A DNA stretch of 7,132 bases from Alistipes sp. (lineage in GTDB: Bacteria; Bacteroidota; Bacteroidia; Bacteroidales; Rikenellaceae). Location: the NCBI GenBank assembly GCA_017561105.1, contig JAFZDR010000052.1:1-7132 (forward strand), read 5' to 3'. Under the pieces are notes generated by a model. The model worked only from the letters and a program-made list of their open reading frames with translations. It was not told where the DNA came from and ran no database searches. The position numbers and the translations under genes are program-made. Positions 1 through 6,845 of the stretch are shown here, piece after piece; the first letter of the stretch is position 1; the number at the start of each line of letters is the position of its first letter.

Positions 1-268
1 CAAAAATAATTGTGTAGCCAATAGTTTCACCGTTGTGAACAATTGGGGTGATACTCTTGATGTAATCATTTTTCTGCAATGCCGAAACAATTGTTTGTAG
101 AGAGGATATATTGGTATTCATCTCCTTACATAAATCCTCCAACTCGTCAACTCTATCCTCCAATTCGTCTATGCGATTGGATAAATAAGAATCATCATAC
201 ACTCCATCTGTTGTACATCCAAAGCAGAATAGAAGTGTCGTCAATAAAGTAAAGACTAACCTTTTCAT
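1..268 (-). CDS. DUF4988-like surface lipoprotein, N-terminal part (runs off left edge)
   Basis: Read by hand from the minus strand: an open frame of 89 codons starts at ATG 268 and continues past the window edge without a stop. The product starts MKRLVFTLLTTLLFCFGC, a lipoprotein signal peptide with the lipid-accepting cysteine at residue 18. Residues 29-50 form a short coiled coil in which the heptad R-(I/V)-D-E-L-E-D occurs twice in a row (32-38 and 39-45). Residues 51-89 (TNISSLQTIVSALQKNDYI, then SITPI, then GETIGYTIIF) match what I remember of the N-terminal DUF4988 domain (the PL29-lyase N-terminal type) of Bacteroidetes lipoproteins. That domain usually precedes a large extracellular part of unknown or glycan-related role, and here that part lies outside the window. 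The gene diverges from the GH42 gene and may be transcribed through the structured element at 342-514. The frame is sure; the function is not known. Confidence 0.8.
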   Translation of the reverse strand, partial: MKRLVFTLLTTLLFCFGCTTDGVYDDSYLSNRIDELEDRVDELEDLCKEMNTNISSLQTIVSALQKNDYIKSITPIVHNGETIGYTIIF

Positions 269-341
269 AATAAGTTTCTGTTTGCCTACCAACCCCGAAT
301 AAGGCATTATTATAAAAAAGAAAGTGTGAGGTTAATTATCG

Positions 342-514
342 TTTATCTGCTCTGAGGCTCTGGAATGCCTATGCCGTAAATAAACAATACCCCACACTCG
401 TATTTATCTACAAGAATGGGGTAAAACACCCCTATTGAAGAGTCAATACGGAGTGACGAGTGTGTTGCTTTCCTTACGGCTTCGAAATTTTCCAGATTTC
501 AGAGCAAGGATAAA
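342..514 (-). ncRNA. Candidate structured RNA (6S-like rod or long 5' leader)
   Basis: Nested inverted repeats pair across the whole element: 342-347 with 509-514, 348-355 with 499-506, 359-365 with 490-496, 373-379 with 474-480, and 393-401 with 456-464. All are perfect, of 6 to 9 bp, separated by small internal loops. At the tip lie two short hairpins, 418-422/428-432 and 433-438/443-448. The minus strand is preferred for two reasons. A TTG-N20-TAAATTTG promoter lies upstream of the element on that strand. A further helix bridging the loop beside 393-401 and 456-464 closes better there, because it gains a G-U pair that would be A-C on the plus strand. A rod of about 173 nt with internal bubbles recalls 6S RNA, but the two-hairpin tip is not typical and I cannot check a covariance model. 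It could instead be a cis-regulatory leader of the lipoprotein gene. The folding potential is well supported; strand and identity are inference. Confidence 0.5.
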
Positions 515-562
515 AGCTAATACACTTTCATCAAATATGTCTGCAATCTTATGATTACGCTA

Positions 563-593
563 CAAATTTATACAATTATTTTTTAATAAGCAA
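563..593 (-). promoter_or_regulatory. Leftward Bacteroidetes-type promoter (TTG-N20-TAAATTTG)
   Basis: On the minus strand the -7 box TAAATTTG (complement of 563-570) matches the Bacteroidetes consensus TAnnTTTG exactly. A TTG -33 element (complement of 591-593) lies 20 nt upstream, which is the usual spacing. Transcription would start near 553-558, about 40 nt before the inverted-repeat element and nearly 290 nt before the lipoprotein start codon. AT-rich DNA produces such matches by chance, but both boxes and the spacing agree. Confidence 0.5.
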
Positions 594-608
594 TTGCATT
601 TTAGAAAT

Positions 609-639
609 TTTGAGAAAATGGAGAAAAAGAGTAACTTTG
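609..639 (+). promoter_or_regulatory. Promoter of the GH42 gene (TTTG-N19-TAACTTTG)
   Basis: The -33 box TTTG (609-612) and the -7 box TAACTTTG (632-639) are 19 nt apart and fit the Bacteroidetes housekeeping promoter TTTG-N19/20-TAnnTTTG. Transcription would begin near 645-647, leaving a very short leader of about 15 nt before the ATG at 662. No purine-rich ribosome binding site is seen, which is common in this phylum. It lies back-to-back with the leftward promoter, with only 15 nt between the two -33 elements. Confidence 0.6.
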
Positions 640-661
640 TAGAAACTTAACAGCTACAATT

Positions 662-2761
662 ATGAGATTTTTGAAGATTTTTTTACTTGCTATCACCACA
701 TTGGTGGTGGCTCATGAGGCTATGGCGCAGCGCCACATCAATGTTGGAGCAGAGGTCTGGATTGAACCAAACCAGACACCCGAAGATATTGATATGTGGT
801 TCAAGCGGATGTCCGACAACAAGATGCGCTCGGCTCGAGTATTCTTGATGTGGAACTACATAGAGGTTGCACCGGGTAAGTACGACTTCTCTATTGCCGA
901 CCTCGCCTTTGAAAAGGCCAAGAAGCATGGTGTAGAGCTCGAGGTGTCGCTCTTCTGCACTCACGCTCCGGCCTTCTATGGAGAGCAGTATGCCTACCGT
1001 ACACAGCGCCATACTCTGTTGTGGAGCAGAGAGATACAGGCTCTCTCGGCCAAGTTTATTGAGGCGTGTGTTAAGCGTTATCGCGAGCACCCTTCGCTCG
1101 GCTCATGGTGGATTTTGAACGAGCCTTGCGGCTTTGAAAGAACCTCGCCTTTGGCTGTCGAATTTACTCAGGATTGGCTCCGCAAGAAGTATGGCACAAT
1201 CGAGGAGTTGAACAAGGCGTGGATTACAGCCTACAAGTCGTTTGACGAGATCCGTTTCAAGGAGGAGTGGATATCGTCAAAGGCCTTTATGTGGGTAGGT
1301 GCCAATTACGATTGGAACAGAATTCAGCGCGATTTTCTCACCTATAACTTCCGTTGGATAGGCGAGCAGATTCGCAAGCACGACAATAGCCATCCCGTAA
1401 CTACCAACCCAGCCGAGTATTTCTTGTTGTTGGACAAGTATGACTTGGCGGAGTATCGCAATATCCTCGATATTCTCGGTGTCTCTATGCACGCCGCATT
1501 CCAGCTCTGCTCGATGAATCGCAATCAGTATGGCTATGCTGTAGCGGGAATTTGCGAGATGTTACGCGCTCACGCAACCAATAACCACTTCTGGGTGAGC
1601 GAGATGCAGGCGGGAAATAATATGTTCACAGGCTTGAAGGCAAATGCTCCTCAGCGCAAGGACCTCGCACAGTGGGTGTGGTCGAGTATCGGTACAGGTG
1701 CGCGTAAGGTTATATATTGGAGTACCAATTATCGCCGTCAGGGTTGCGAGGCCGGTGAATGGAGCGTCTTTGGCTTTAAGGGCGAGGATACCGACCGCTC
1801 AATTGTTACGCGCGATATCAATGAGGTACTCGAGAAGTCGGATGATTTCTTTGCCGAGTCTAAACCGGAGTTGGGTAATATAACTCTTATTATCAGCCCC
1901 GAAACACAGCGTATGTTGCGCCACATCCGCACAAGCTCAAATGCGGGTGTGCGTACTTGGGATTTCTTCGCTCAAATTCGTACAACATTTATGTGGTATG
2001 AGGCTCTTCTCGAGCTTGGTCACCAACCAAAGATGCGCTTTATGACCGACTACGAGTGGGAAAAGAGTGGCAAGGGCGATGTGGTTGTTATTGCAAACTC
2101 GGTGACTATACCAAATGATTGCATCCCTCGCATCGAGAAGTTTGTAGAGCGCGGAGGTCGCCTTATCGTTGAGGGATTGTCGGGCTTCTACGATGAGAAT
2201 TGTGTCTGTACATCACTCCACAAATTCGGCTTGGAGCGACTTGTAGGTGGCGTCTATGAGGATATCCGTCATCGCGATACACCGCAGTATTTCAACTTGG
2301 AGGGAATCGGCAAAGTCGAGGGTCATGCATGGCATCCAATAGTTCGAGCAACTGCACCTACCGCAAAGGTTATCGGTTCGGGAGCCGAGGGTAATGTAGC
2401 TCTCTACAACAAACTTGGCGAGGGTGAAGTATGGTGGTATACTCCAACAATCTCAATGTCGTGCGCTACACGAAATGACTCTGCCGAGTTGGCAAAACTT
2501 TGTAAAGTGCTCCTTGACGATAAACTTGCCGATCAGCCATTCCGCTTTGCCGGCTATGCCGATGGTGCGTTGATGCGAGTGCTGCGCAGTGGCGACGAGT
2601 ATATAACCGTACTCACCAATAATAAGTACACCCCTTGTACCATTAAGCTTATCTCGCCAAAGGGTCTGAAGGCGACACCGATATTCGGAGAGGCGAAGTT
2701 GAGCAAGTCGGGCAAGGTAACGCTCGATGATAGAGAGACATTGGTTCTCCGTTGGAAGTAA
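662..2761 (+). CDS. Secreted GH42-family beta-galactosidase
   Basis: This 699-aa glycoside hydrolase is predicted to release beta-linked galactose (or a related sugar) by a retaining mechanism. Residues 1-22 are a signal peptide with a likely cut after AMA-22, so it acts in the periplasm or at the cell surface. Residues 25-400 form the catalytic TIM barrel. The acid/base is probably E154 in WWILNEPCG, and the nucleophile is probably E314 in FWVSEMQAGNN, matching the GH42 pattern E-x-Q-x-G. The segment DWLRKKYGTIEELNKAW (171-187) is also typical of GH42. Residues 405-625 resemble the beta-galactosidase trimerisation domain, with a Rossmann-like core (DVVVIANS, then IEKFVERGGRLIVEG). The last 70 residues form a small beta domain. 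Length is normal for the family. The acid/base motif reads NEPCG rather than the usual NEYG, so substrate preference may differ. The zinc-binding cysteine cluster of some thermophilic members is not evident. It has its own promoter and terminator and no SusC/SusD partner in view. Confidence 0.88.
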   Translation: MRFLKIFLLAITTLVVAHEAMAQRHINVGAEVWIEPNQTPEDIDMWFKRMSDNKMRSARVFLMWNYIEVAPGKYDFSIADLAFEKAKKHGVELEVSLFCTHAPAFYGEQYAYRTQRHTLLWSREIQALSAKFIEACVKRYREHPSLGSWWILNEPCGFERTSPLAVEFTQDWLRKKYGTIEELNKAWITAYKSFDEIRFKEEWISSKAFMWVGANYDWNRIQRDFLTYNFRWIGEQIRKHDNSHPVTTNPAEYFLLLDKYDLAEYRNILDILGVSMHAAFQLCSMNRNQYGYAVAGICEMLRAHATNNHFWVSEMQAGNNMFTGLKANAPQRKDLAQWVWSSIGTGARKVIYWSTNYRRQGCEAGEWSVFGFKGEDTDRSIVTRDINEVLEKSDDFFAESKPELGNITLIISPETQRMLRHIRTSSNAGVRTWDFFAQIRTTFMWYEALLELGHQPKMRFMTDYEWEKSGKGDVVVIANSVTIPNDCIPRIEKFVERGGRLIVEGLSGFYDENCVCTSLHKFGLERLVGGVYEDIRHRDTPQYFNLEGIGKVEGHAWHPIVRATAPTAKVIGSGAEGNVALYNKLGEGEVWWYTPTISMSCATRNDSAELAKLCKVLLDDKLADQPFRFAGYADGALMRVLRSGDEYITVLTNNKYTPCTIKLISPKGLKATPIFGEAKLSKSGKVTLDDRETLVLRWK

Positions 2762-2762
2762 C

Positions 2763-2795
2763 AAAAAAAGACCTGCAATCGCAGGTCTTTTTTTT
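2763..2795. terminator. Bidirectional rho-independent terminator
   Basis: The stem GACCTGC / GCAGGTC (2770-2776 and 2781-2787) has a 4-nt loop, is preceded by seven A (2763-2769) and is followed by eight T (2788-2795). It therefore works in both directions. It starts 1 nt after the GH42 stop codon and lies 32 nt beyond the stop of the converging membrane-protein gene. It closes both the rightward gene and the leftward operon. Confidence 0.93.
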
Positions 2796-2827
2796 GTTGT
2801 CGCGATATCGCAGTTGCAACGAAACGT

Positions 2828-4036
2828 TTACTCTCTAAATGCAGAACATGATGCATTTGGATTTGTAATAGTGTTGTTTACGCTGCAAGAGCCGATTGCT
2901 GAATTATAGTATATACAATTACGGCAAACTCTGTTCGAGCTACCACCCGAAGAGGTGCCCGATTGTGCAAGGGCGTGGAGTATAGGTGCTGCACGCAGGA
3001 ATGCAACGAGTATCGCGATGATCAATACGGCAAACGACAAAATATAGGCAGAATATACCATGACTGCAGTAGAGATGAGTAGCAGAGTGAAGATCTTTAC
3101 CATATTCGGACTATTCTTAACCATATCGTAGAGCAGATATATAAGAGCTACTCCGATACACATTGCTGTAATCCCCCAATTGCCTTTTGTCTCTATACCT
3201 ATAGACGATGCTATACCAGCAATAACGATAGCGGCAGCCATCATTACTCCGAATGCAATAAGCAGCGACTTCCAGGAGAACTTTACCTTTGTTGCCTTCA
3301 GCAGTCCCTTATTTATAAAGTAGCAGAGAATAATATTGACAAGAGCTACAAGCGTAAAGACTATGGAGAAGAGCCAGCCATAACCTAACATCGAGGCTTT
3401 GCTGGAGAGTAGGTAATTTATGATATTTGTACCTTCCCATCCAAAACAGAGTCCGCCACATCCCAGCAAAATAACTTCAACGACAACCATAAACAGCGAT
3501 AAATGGGCTGTCGAAAGCAGTTCGGGAAGTTGCTCATCCGAGATAGTTTCCTTGATGATACTGCGTACATAAAATGCCATAAAGCCGATAGCCACCAATG
3601 GTAGCAACATCAGCCAAATTATACGCTTGTCTTTTGGAGCATTATTCCATTTGTATATGAGTTTCTCTTGATACTTGGTTCGATCTCTGGCATTCATATC
3701 CTCTAACTCGTCGATATACTCCTGAGTTACGAGTGTCAACTCTGCTGATGGAATTAGATACTCCGTTCCCTCATCATAGAACGATATCTTTTTGCCAGCT
3801 TTCTCGGCTACTTGCCAAAAGTATCCTGCTTCGATCTCAAGTGAAAGCAGATCTTCTGTGCAAACAACATTGTTCTGCTTGCAATACTCCATTTGCTCTT
3901 GCGCAGACCTATCGCTCATCTTAGCGGTCATAGCCTTTGGCGCAACATAAAAATAGGTTTTGTTACCACCAAAAATCAGTAATAACAGAAACCAACCAAT
4001 GGCAACTGCCAAAGTGAGAATGTAACTCTTCTTCAT
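2828..4036 (-). CDS. Multi-pass membrane protein of unknown function with C-terminal Cys4 motif
   Basis: I do not recognise this 402-aa protein. A hydrophobic segment at residues 5-23 (uncleaved anchor or signal) is followed by a soluble, charged domain (24-137) with two cysteines (C52, C59). Then come about six further membrane segments near 138-157, 180-199, 217-240, 257-277, 287-304 and 313-349, the last long enough for two passes. After a Ser/Gly-rich linker (359-368) the tail has four cysteines, C371, C374, C384 and C397, spaced C-x2-C-x9-C-x12-C, ending SCSAFRE. Such a small knuckle could bind zinc or another metal; this is inference. Start ATG 4036 is 42 nt after the ruvC stop, so the gene is probably the last one of the leftward operon, although a promoter of its own in the gap cannot be ruled out. 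It ends before the shared terminator. No enzyme motif was seen. Confidence 0.8.
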   Translation of the reverse strand: MKKSYILTLAVAIGWFLLLLIFGGNKTYFYVAPKAMTAKMSDRSAQEQMEYCKQNNVVCTEDLLSLEIEAGYFWQVAEKAGKKISFYDEGTEYLIPSAELTLVTQEYIDELEDMNARDRTKYQEKLIYKWNNAPKDKRIIWLMLLPLVAIGFMAFYVRSIIKETISDEQLPELLSTAHLSLFMVVVEVILLGCGGLCFGWEGTNIINYLLSSKASMLGYGWLFSIVFTLVALVNIILCYFINKGLLKATKVKFSWKSLLIAFGVMMAAAIVIAGIASSIGIETKGNWGITAMCIGVALIYLLYDMVKNSPNMVKIFTLLLISTAVMVYSAYILSFAVLIIAILVAFLRAAPILHALAQSGTSSGGSSNRVCRNCIYYNSAIGSCSVNNTITNPNASCSAFRE

Positions 4037-4078
4037 ATTTGTTTAGGATAACTCTTTTTACGATTGTTTGTCAATTCT

Positions 4079-4693
4079 CTATTTTACTCTTTCGGGATTT
4101 TCGCGCAGGAACTGCTCCCACGACTTCGATCCGCGTTTGCGAGCAACCTTATCGCCACCCAACCCCTTGACTTTTGTACCGCCAAGAGCCTGATTTATCG
4201 GCGATGATACCGAGTAGTAGTGGCACAATGCCACAGCCATACCGTCGGTAGCATCCAACTTTCTCGGAGCCTTTTCGATATGAAGGGTCTTCATCACAAT
4301 GCCCGCAATCTGCTCCTTCGATGCCGAGCCGAGTCCCACGACTGCCTGCTTGATGCGTGACGGTGCATACTCGAATACATCTACATCCTGGCTGAGCGCC
4401 GCAGCCATAGCTACGCCCTGAGCACGACCAAGTTTGAGCATCGACTGCACATTCTGTCCGAAGAAAGGCGACTCCAAGGCCACCTCGCGAGGTTGATACT
4501 CCCTGACTAAGCGGCTGACACTATCAAAGATATATCGCAGCTTCTCGTAGGGGTCGGTTATCTTGTGAAGGTCTATCTCGCCCATCACCACAGCCGACAC
4601 ATTGCGGCCATCGACCTCCACAACACCATAACCGGTATAGTTGGTGCCGGGGTCGATGCCCAAAATGCGATATTTCTCCTTCGCTTGTGCCAT
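4079..4693 (-). CDS. ruvC: RuvC, Holliday junction endonuclease
   Basis: RuvC cuts Holliday junctions symmetrically, together with the RuvAB branch-migration motor, during recombinational repair in the cytoplasm. The 204-aa product has the RNase H-like fold signatures in order: RILGIDPGTNYTGYGVV (9-25), VALESPFFGQN (71-81), YAPSRIKQAVVGLGSASKEQ (109-128) and LDATDGMAVALCHYY (146-160). The four catalytic acids are D14, E74, D147 and D150, corresponding to D7, E66, D138 and D141 of E. coli RuvC. It is about 30 residues longer than the E. coli protein (173 aa). The extra length is a Lys/Arg-rich tail after residue 165, which may help DNA contact (inference). The start ATG lies only 3 nt past the stop of the upstream thioredoxin gene, so translation is likely coupled. 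The ruvA and ruvB genes are not in the window. Confidence 0.97.
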   Translation of the reverse strand: MAQAKEKYRILGIDPGTNYTGYGVVEVDGRNVSAVVMGEIDLHKITDPYEKLRYIFDSVSRLVREYQPREVALESPFFGQNVQSMLKLGRAQGVAMAAALSQDVDVFEYAPSRIKQAVVGLGSASKEQIAGIVMKTLHIEKAPRKLDATDGMAVALCHYYSVSSPINQALGGTKVKGLGGDKVARKRGSKSWEQFLRENPERVK

Positions 4694-4696
4694 ATT

Positions 4697-5779
4697 TTAC
4701 TTGAACAACTCTGCCAACTTCTCGAGTACAGCCTCACCGCGCAAATTCTTTGCTACGATAACGCCATTCGAGCAGTCGATGAGGAAGTTTGTAGGGATTG
4801 ACTCTACAGCGTAATCATTGGCTGCAGGGTTGTCGAAACGCTCCAAAGTGCTGACATTAACCCACTTCATCTGCTGCTTCTCGATAGCGCCCTTCCACGA
4901 CTCGTGCTTAGCATCGAACGATACACCGTAGATCTCGAAGCCCTTCTTGTGATAGAGTTTGTATGCCTCCTTCAATACAGGCATCTCGCCCATACATGGT
5001 CCGCACCACGATGCCCAGAAATCGAGCAATACATAGCGGTTATTCTTATTCTCGACAACCGACTTGAGCGATACATTTTCGCCATTTACATTCGGCTGGT
5101 CGATGTCGATATAGTGAGGTACGTAGTCACTACCCTCAGACTGCGGCTCGGTCTTGAACTTGCGCTCCGAACTCTCCTTCATTCGTACCACAATCGGCAA
5201 CTGCTTCAACTCCTCAGGCAACGCATTTATGCGCTCCAAAGTCTTGACTGCAGGCTCTGAATACGACACCTGACGCAACATAAATACGCCAAAAAGGTTA
5301 TCCTTGTTTGCCTCGAGGTACTCTACCTGCATAGCATCGAATGCAGCCTCGACCTCAGCCATCTTTGCCTTGTCGCCACTGCCTGCAGCCTGACGATAAT
5401 CGGCCATATACTGCTGGCTGCGATTCATCATATCGCCAAACGCATCGTTAGAAACGGTTCCGGTAGCGGTAATTGTGCCCTTCTCGGCATCGCCTGCAAC
5501 ACGAATCTTACCATTCTCGGTGAAGAGGTGCGAGATAGATTGTCCACCCTGCAATATAATCTGAGCAAAGGTTGGAGTGTGCTTAACACGCTTGAAGTGG
5601 AATGTGTTGCCATTTACCAACTTTGCCGAGTCAACAATATTGCGTGAACCCCACTGGTCGGTCAAATATACATAACCGCCCTCGTTAAGGTTATCTACAG
5701 CACCTACGATTTCGCACTTGTAGGTGTTACAAGATGTGATGGCAGCAGCCATCATTACTACTGCAAAAAGCTTTTTCAT
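4697..5779 (-). CDS. TlpA-like thioredoxin-fold lipoprotein with DUF4369-type N-terminal domain
   Basis: This 360-aa lipoprotein probably acts as a thiol-disulfide reductase in the periplasm. Its signal peptide ends in the lipobox ITSC with C17 as the lipidated residue. Residues 20-110 (starting YKCEIVGAVDNLNEGGYVYL) form a beta-rich domain of the DUF4369 type that often precedes thioredoxin domains in Bacteroidetes. Residues 112-215 are mainly helical. The thioredoxin domain covers about 225-360, with LLDFWASWCGPCMGEMP at 251-267. The active cysteines are C259 and C262 in the pair WCGPC, and the cis-proline loop is SIPT (P329). A further cysteine, C336, follows the cis-proline strand and is unusual there. 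Substrates are unknown; proteins of this build reduce cytochrome c maturation factors or other exported proteins. It lies 22 nt after lpxD and 3 nt before ruvC, so it is co-transcribed in all likelihood. Confidence 0.92.
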   Translation of the reverse strand: MKKLFAVVMMAAAITSCNTYKCEIVGAVDNLNEGGYVYLTDQWGSRNIVDSAKLVNGNTFHFKRVKHTPTFAQIILQGGQSISHLFTENGKIRVAGDAEKGTITATGTVSNDAFGDMMNRSQQYMADYRQAAGSGDKAKMAEVEAAFDAMQVEYLEANKDNLFGVFMLRQVSYSEPAVKTLERINALPEELKQLPIVVRMKESSERKFKTEPQSEGSDYVPHYIDIDQPNVNGENVSLKSVVENKNNRYVLLDFWASWCGPCMGEMPVLKEAYKLYHKKGFEIYGVSFDAKHESWKGAIEKQQMKWVNVSTLERFDNPAANDYAVESIPTNFLIDCSNGVIVAKNLRGEAVLEKLAELFK

Positions 5780-5801
5780 AAAATAGATATGTTTATAAGA
5801 T

Positions 5802-6833
5802 TTATTCCTCTTTCTTTGCCAACTCGGCCTCTAACTTCATCACGCGACGACGCAAGTCCGGCAACTCCTTGAATACGGCGAACGAACGGTGGTAGTTGAT
5901 ACCTGCCAATGCCGGAGAACCGAAACGGAGCTCGCCATCCGGTACATCCTTGTCGATACCGCTCTGAGCACCAATCTTCACGCGATTGCCGATGGTAACA
6001 TGGTCGGCAATACCCACCTGACCCGCGATAAAGCAGTTTGAACCCACCTTTGAGGTGCCTGCAATACCTGTCTGCGACGACGAAACGGTGTTCTCGCCGA
6101 TGATAACATTGTGGCCAATCTGGATAAGGTTGTCGAGCTTAACACCCTTGCGGATGATTGTCGAGTCGGTCTTTGCACGGTCGATACAGGTGTTTGCACC
6201 AATCTCGACATTATCCTCGATGATAACATTTCCAAGCTGCGGAATCTTATCGAAGCCACCCTCGGCATTTGGAGCAAAGCCAAAACCGTCAGCTCCGATA
6301 ACCGAGCCTGCGTGGAGAATGCAGTTTGCGCCAATCGAGCAACCCTCATAGATTTTAACACCCGCATAGAGGGTAGTACCGTTGCCAACCTTTACATTGT
6401 CGCCCACATAACATTGCGGGTAGATCTTTGCGCCATCGCCAATAACTGCGCCATCCTCGATAACGGCAAAGTCGCCAATGTAGCAATCCTTGCCTACCTT
6501 TGCCTTCTTCGATACCGACGCCAACTTCGATACGCCCTTCTTCTTAGGCTTCATGGCGTTGTACATATCGAGCAGACGCAATACGCAGGCATTGACATTA
6601 TCTACCTTGATAAGTGTAGCCTTTACCTCCTGCTTAGGCTCGAAGTTGCGATCAACAAGGACAATTGAGCACTCTGTAGTGTAGAGATATTGTTCAAAAC
6701 GCGGATTTGACAAGTATGCCAAACCTCCCTTTTTGCCGCCCTCAATCGAGGATACGGTGTAGATTGAGGCGTTCTTGTCGCCAACAACTTCACCGGATAA
6801 CAAACCGGCAATCATTTGTGCTGAAAATTCCAT
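5802..6833 (-). CDS. lpxD: LpxD, UDP-3-O-acylglucosamine N-acyltransferase
   Basis: LpxD adds the second 3-hydroxyacyl chain, carried by acyl carrier protein, to the amino group of UDP-3-O-acylglucosamine in lipid A synthesis. It acts as a cytoplasmic trimer. Numbering is from the ATG at 6833 (343 aa). Residues 1-100 are the uridine-binding N-terminal domain. Residues 105-300 are a left-handed beta helix of hexapeptide repeats (for example [24 protein letters not shown]). The catalytic base is probably H241 in [14 protein letters not shown], and the family motif GADGFGFAP lies at 180-188. The C-terminus is an amphipathic helix ([19 protein letters not shown]). The frame extends two codons upstream to a TTG at 6839, but ATG gives [12 protein letters not shown], which agrees with Bacteroides LpxD starts as I remember them. 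It starts 12 nt after the GH92 stop. lpxC/fabZ and lpxA, its usual neighbours, are not adjacent. Confidence 0.96.
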   Translation of the reverse strand: MEFSAQMIAGLLSGEVVGDKNASIYTVSSIEGGKKGGLAYLSNPRFEQYLYTTECSIVLVDRNFEPKQEVKATLIKVDNVNACVLRLLDMYNAMKPKKKGVSKLASVSKKAKVGKDCYIGDFAVIEDGAVIGDGAKIYPQCYVGDNVKVGNGTTLYAGVKIYEGCSIGANCILHAGSVIGADGFGFAPNAEGGFDKIPQLGNVIIEDNVEIGANTCIDRAKTDSTIIRKGVKLDNLIQIGHNVIIGENTVSSSQTGIAGTSKVGSNCFIAGQVGIADHVTIGNRVKIGAQSGIDKDVPDGELRFGSPALAGINYHRSFAVFKELPDLRRRVMKLEAELAKKEE

Positions 6834-6845
6834 ATTCAATTTGAG

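Larger units (their letters stand above)
269..661. other. Intergenic regulatory region between divergent genes
   Basis: This 393-nt AT-rich gap separates two divergent genes and contains no convincing coding frame. From right to left it holds the GH42 promoter (609-639), a back-to-back leftward promoter (563-593), a leader of about 40 nt, the nested inverted repeats (342-514), and a spacer before the lipoprotein start. In the leftward direction the spacer includes a U-rich run (complement of 311-324), which could be a weak stop signal for a free-standing RNA. No strong hairpin sits directly before that run, so read-through into the lipoprotein gene is equally possible. Confidence 0.75.

Noticed and set aside
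342..514. Plus-strand orientation of the structured RNA
   Set aside because: No TAnnTTTG promoter is seen to its left on the plus strand, and one helix loses a pair there; it was not excluded, only judged less likely.
683..1090. Minus-strand open frame of 135 codons inside the GH42 gene
   Set aside because: It lies wholly antisense to a strong GH42 domain, has no recognisable domain, and reflects codon bias of the real gene.
2802..2820. Short palindromes GCGATATCGC and GTTGCAAC beside the terminator
   Set aside because: They are short, have no hairpin loop room, and occur near a terminator that already explains the site; an operator role has no support.
4037..4078. A TTGACA-N18-TATCCT promoter-like pair before the membrane-protein gene
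   Set aside because: It resembles the E. coli consensus rather than the Bacteroidetes one, has no TAnnTTTG box, and the short gap suits read-through from ruvC.
5978..6388. Minus-strand frame of 136 codons overlapping lpxD in another frame
   Set aside because: It is a frame-shifted shadow of the LpxD beta helix, rich in Ser/Arg/Leu without any motif.
6111..6668. Plus-strand open frame of 185 codons opposite lpxD
   Set aside because: The hexapeptide repeats of lpxD produce a repetitive open frame on the opposite strand; no start signal or domain supports it.
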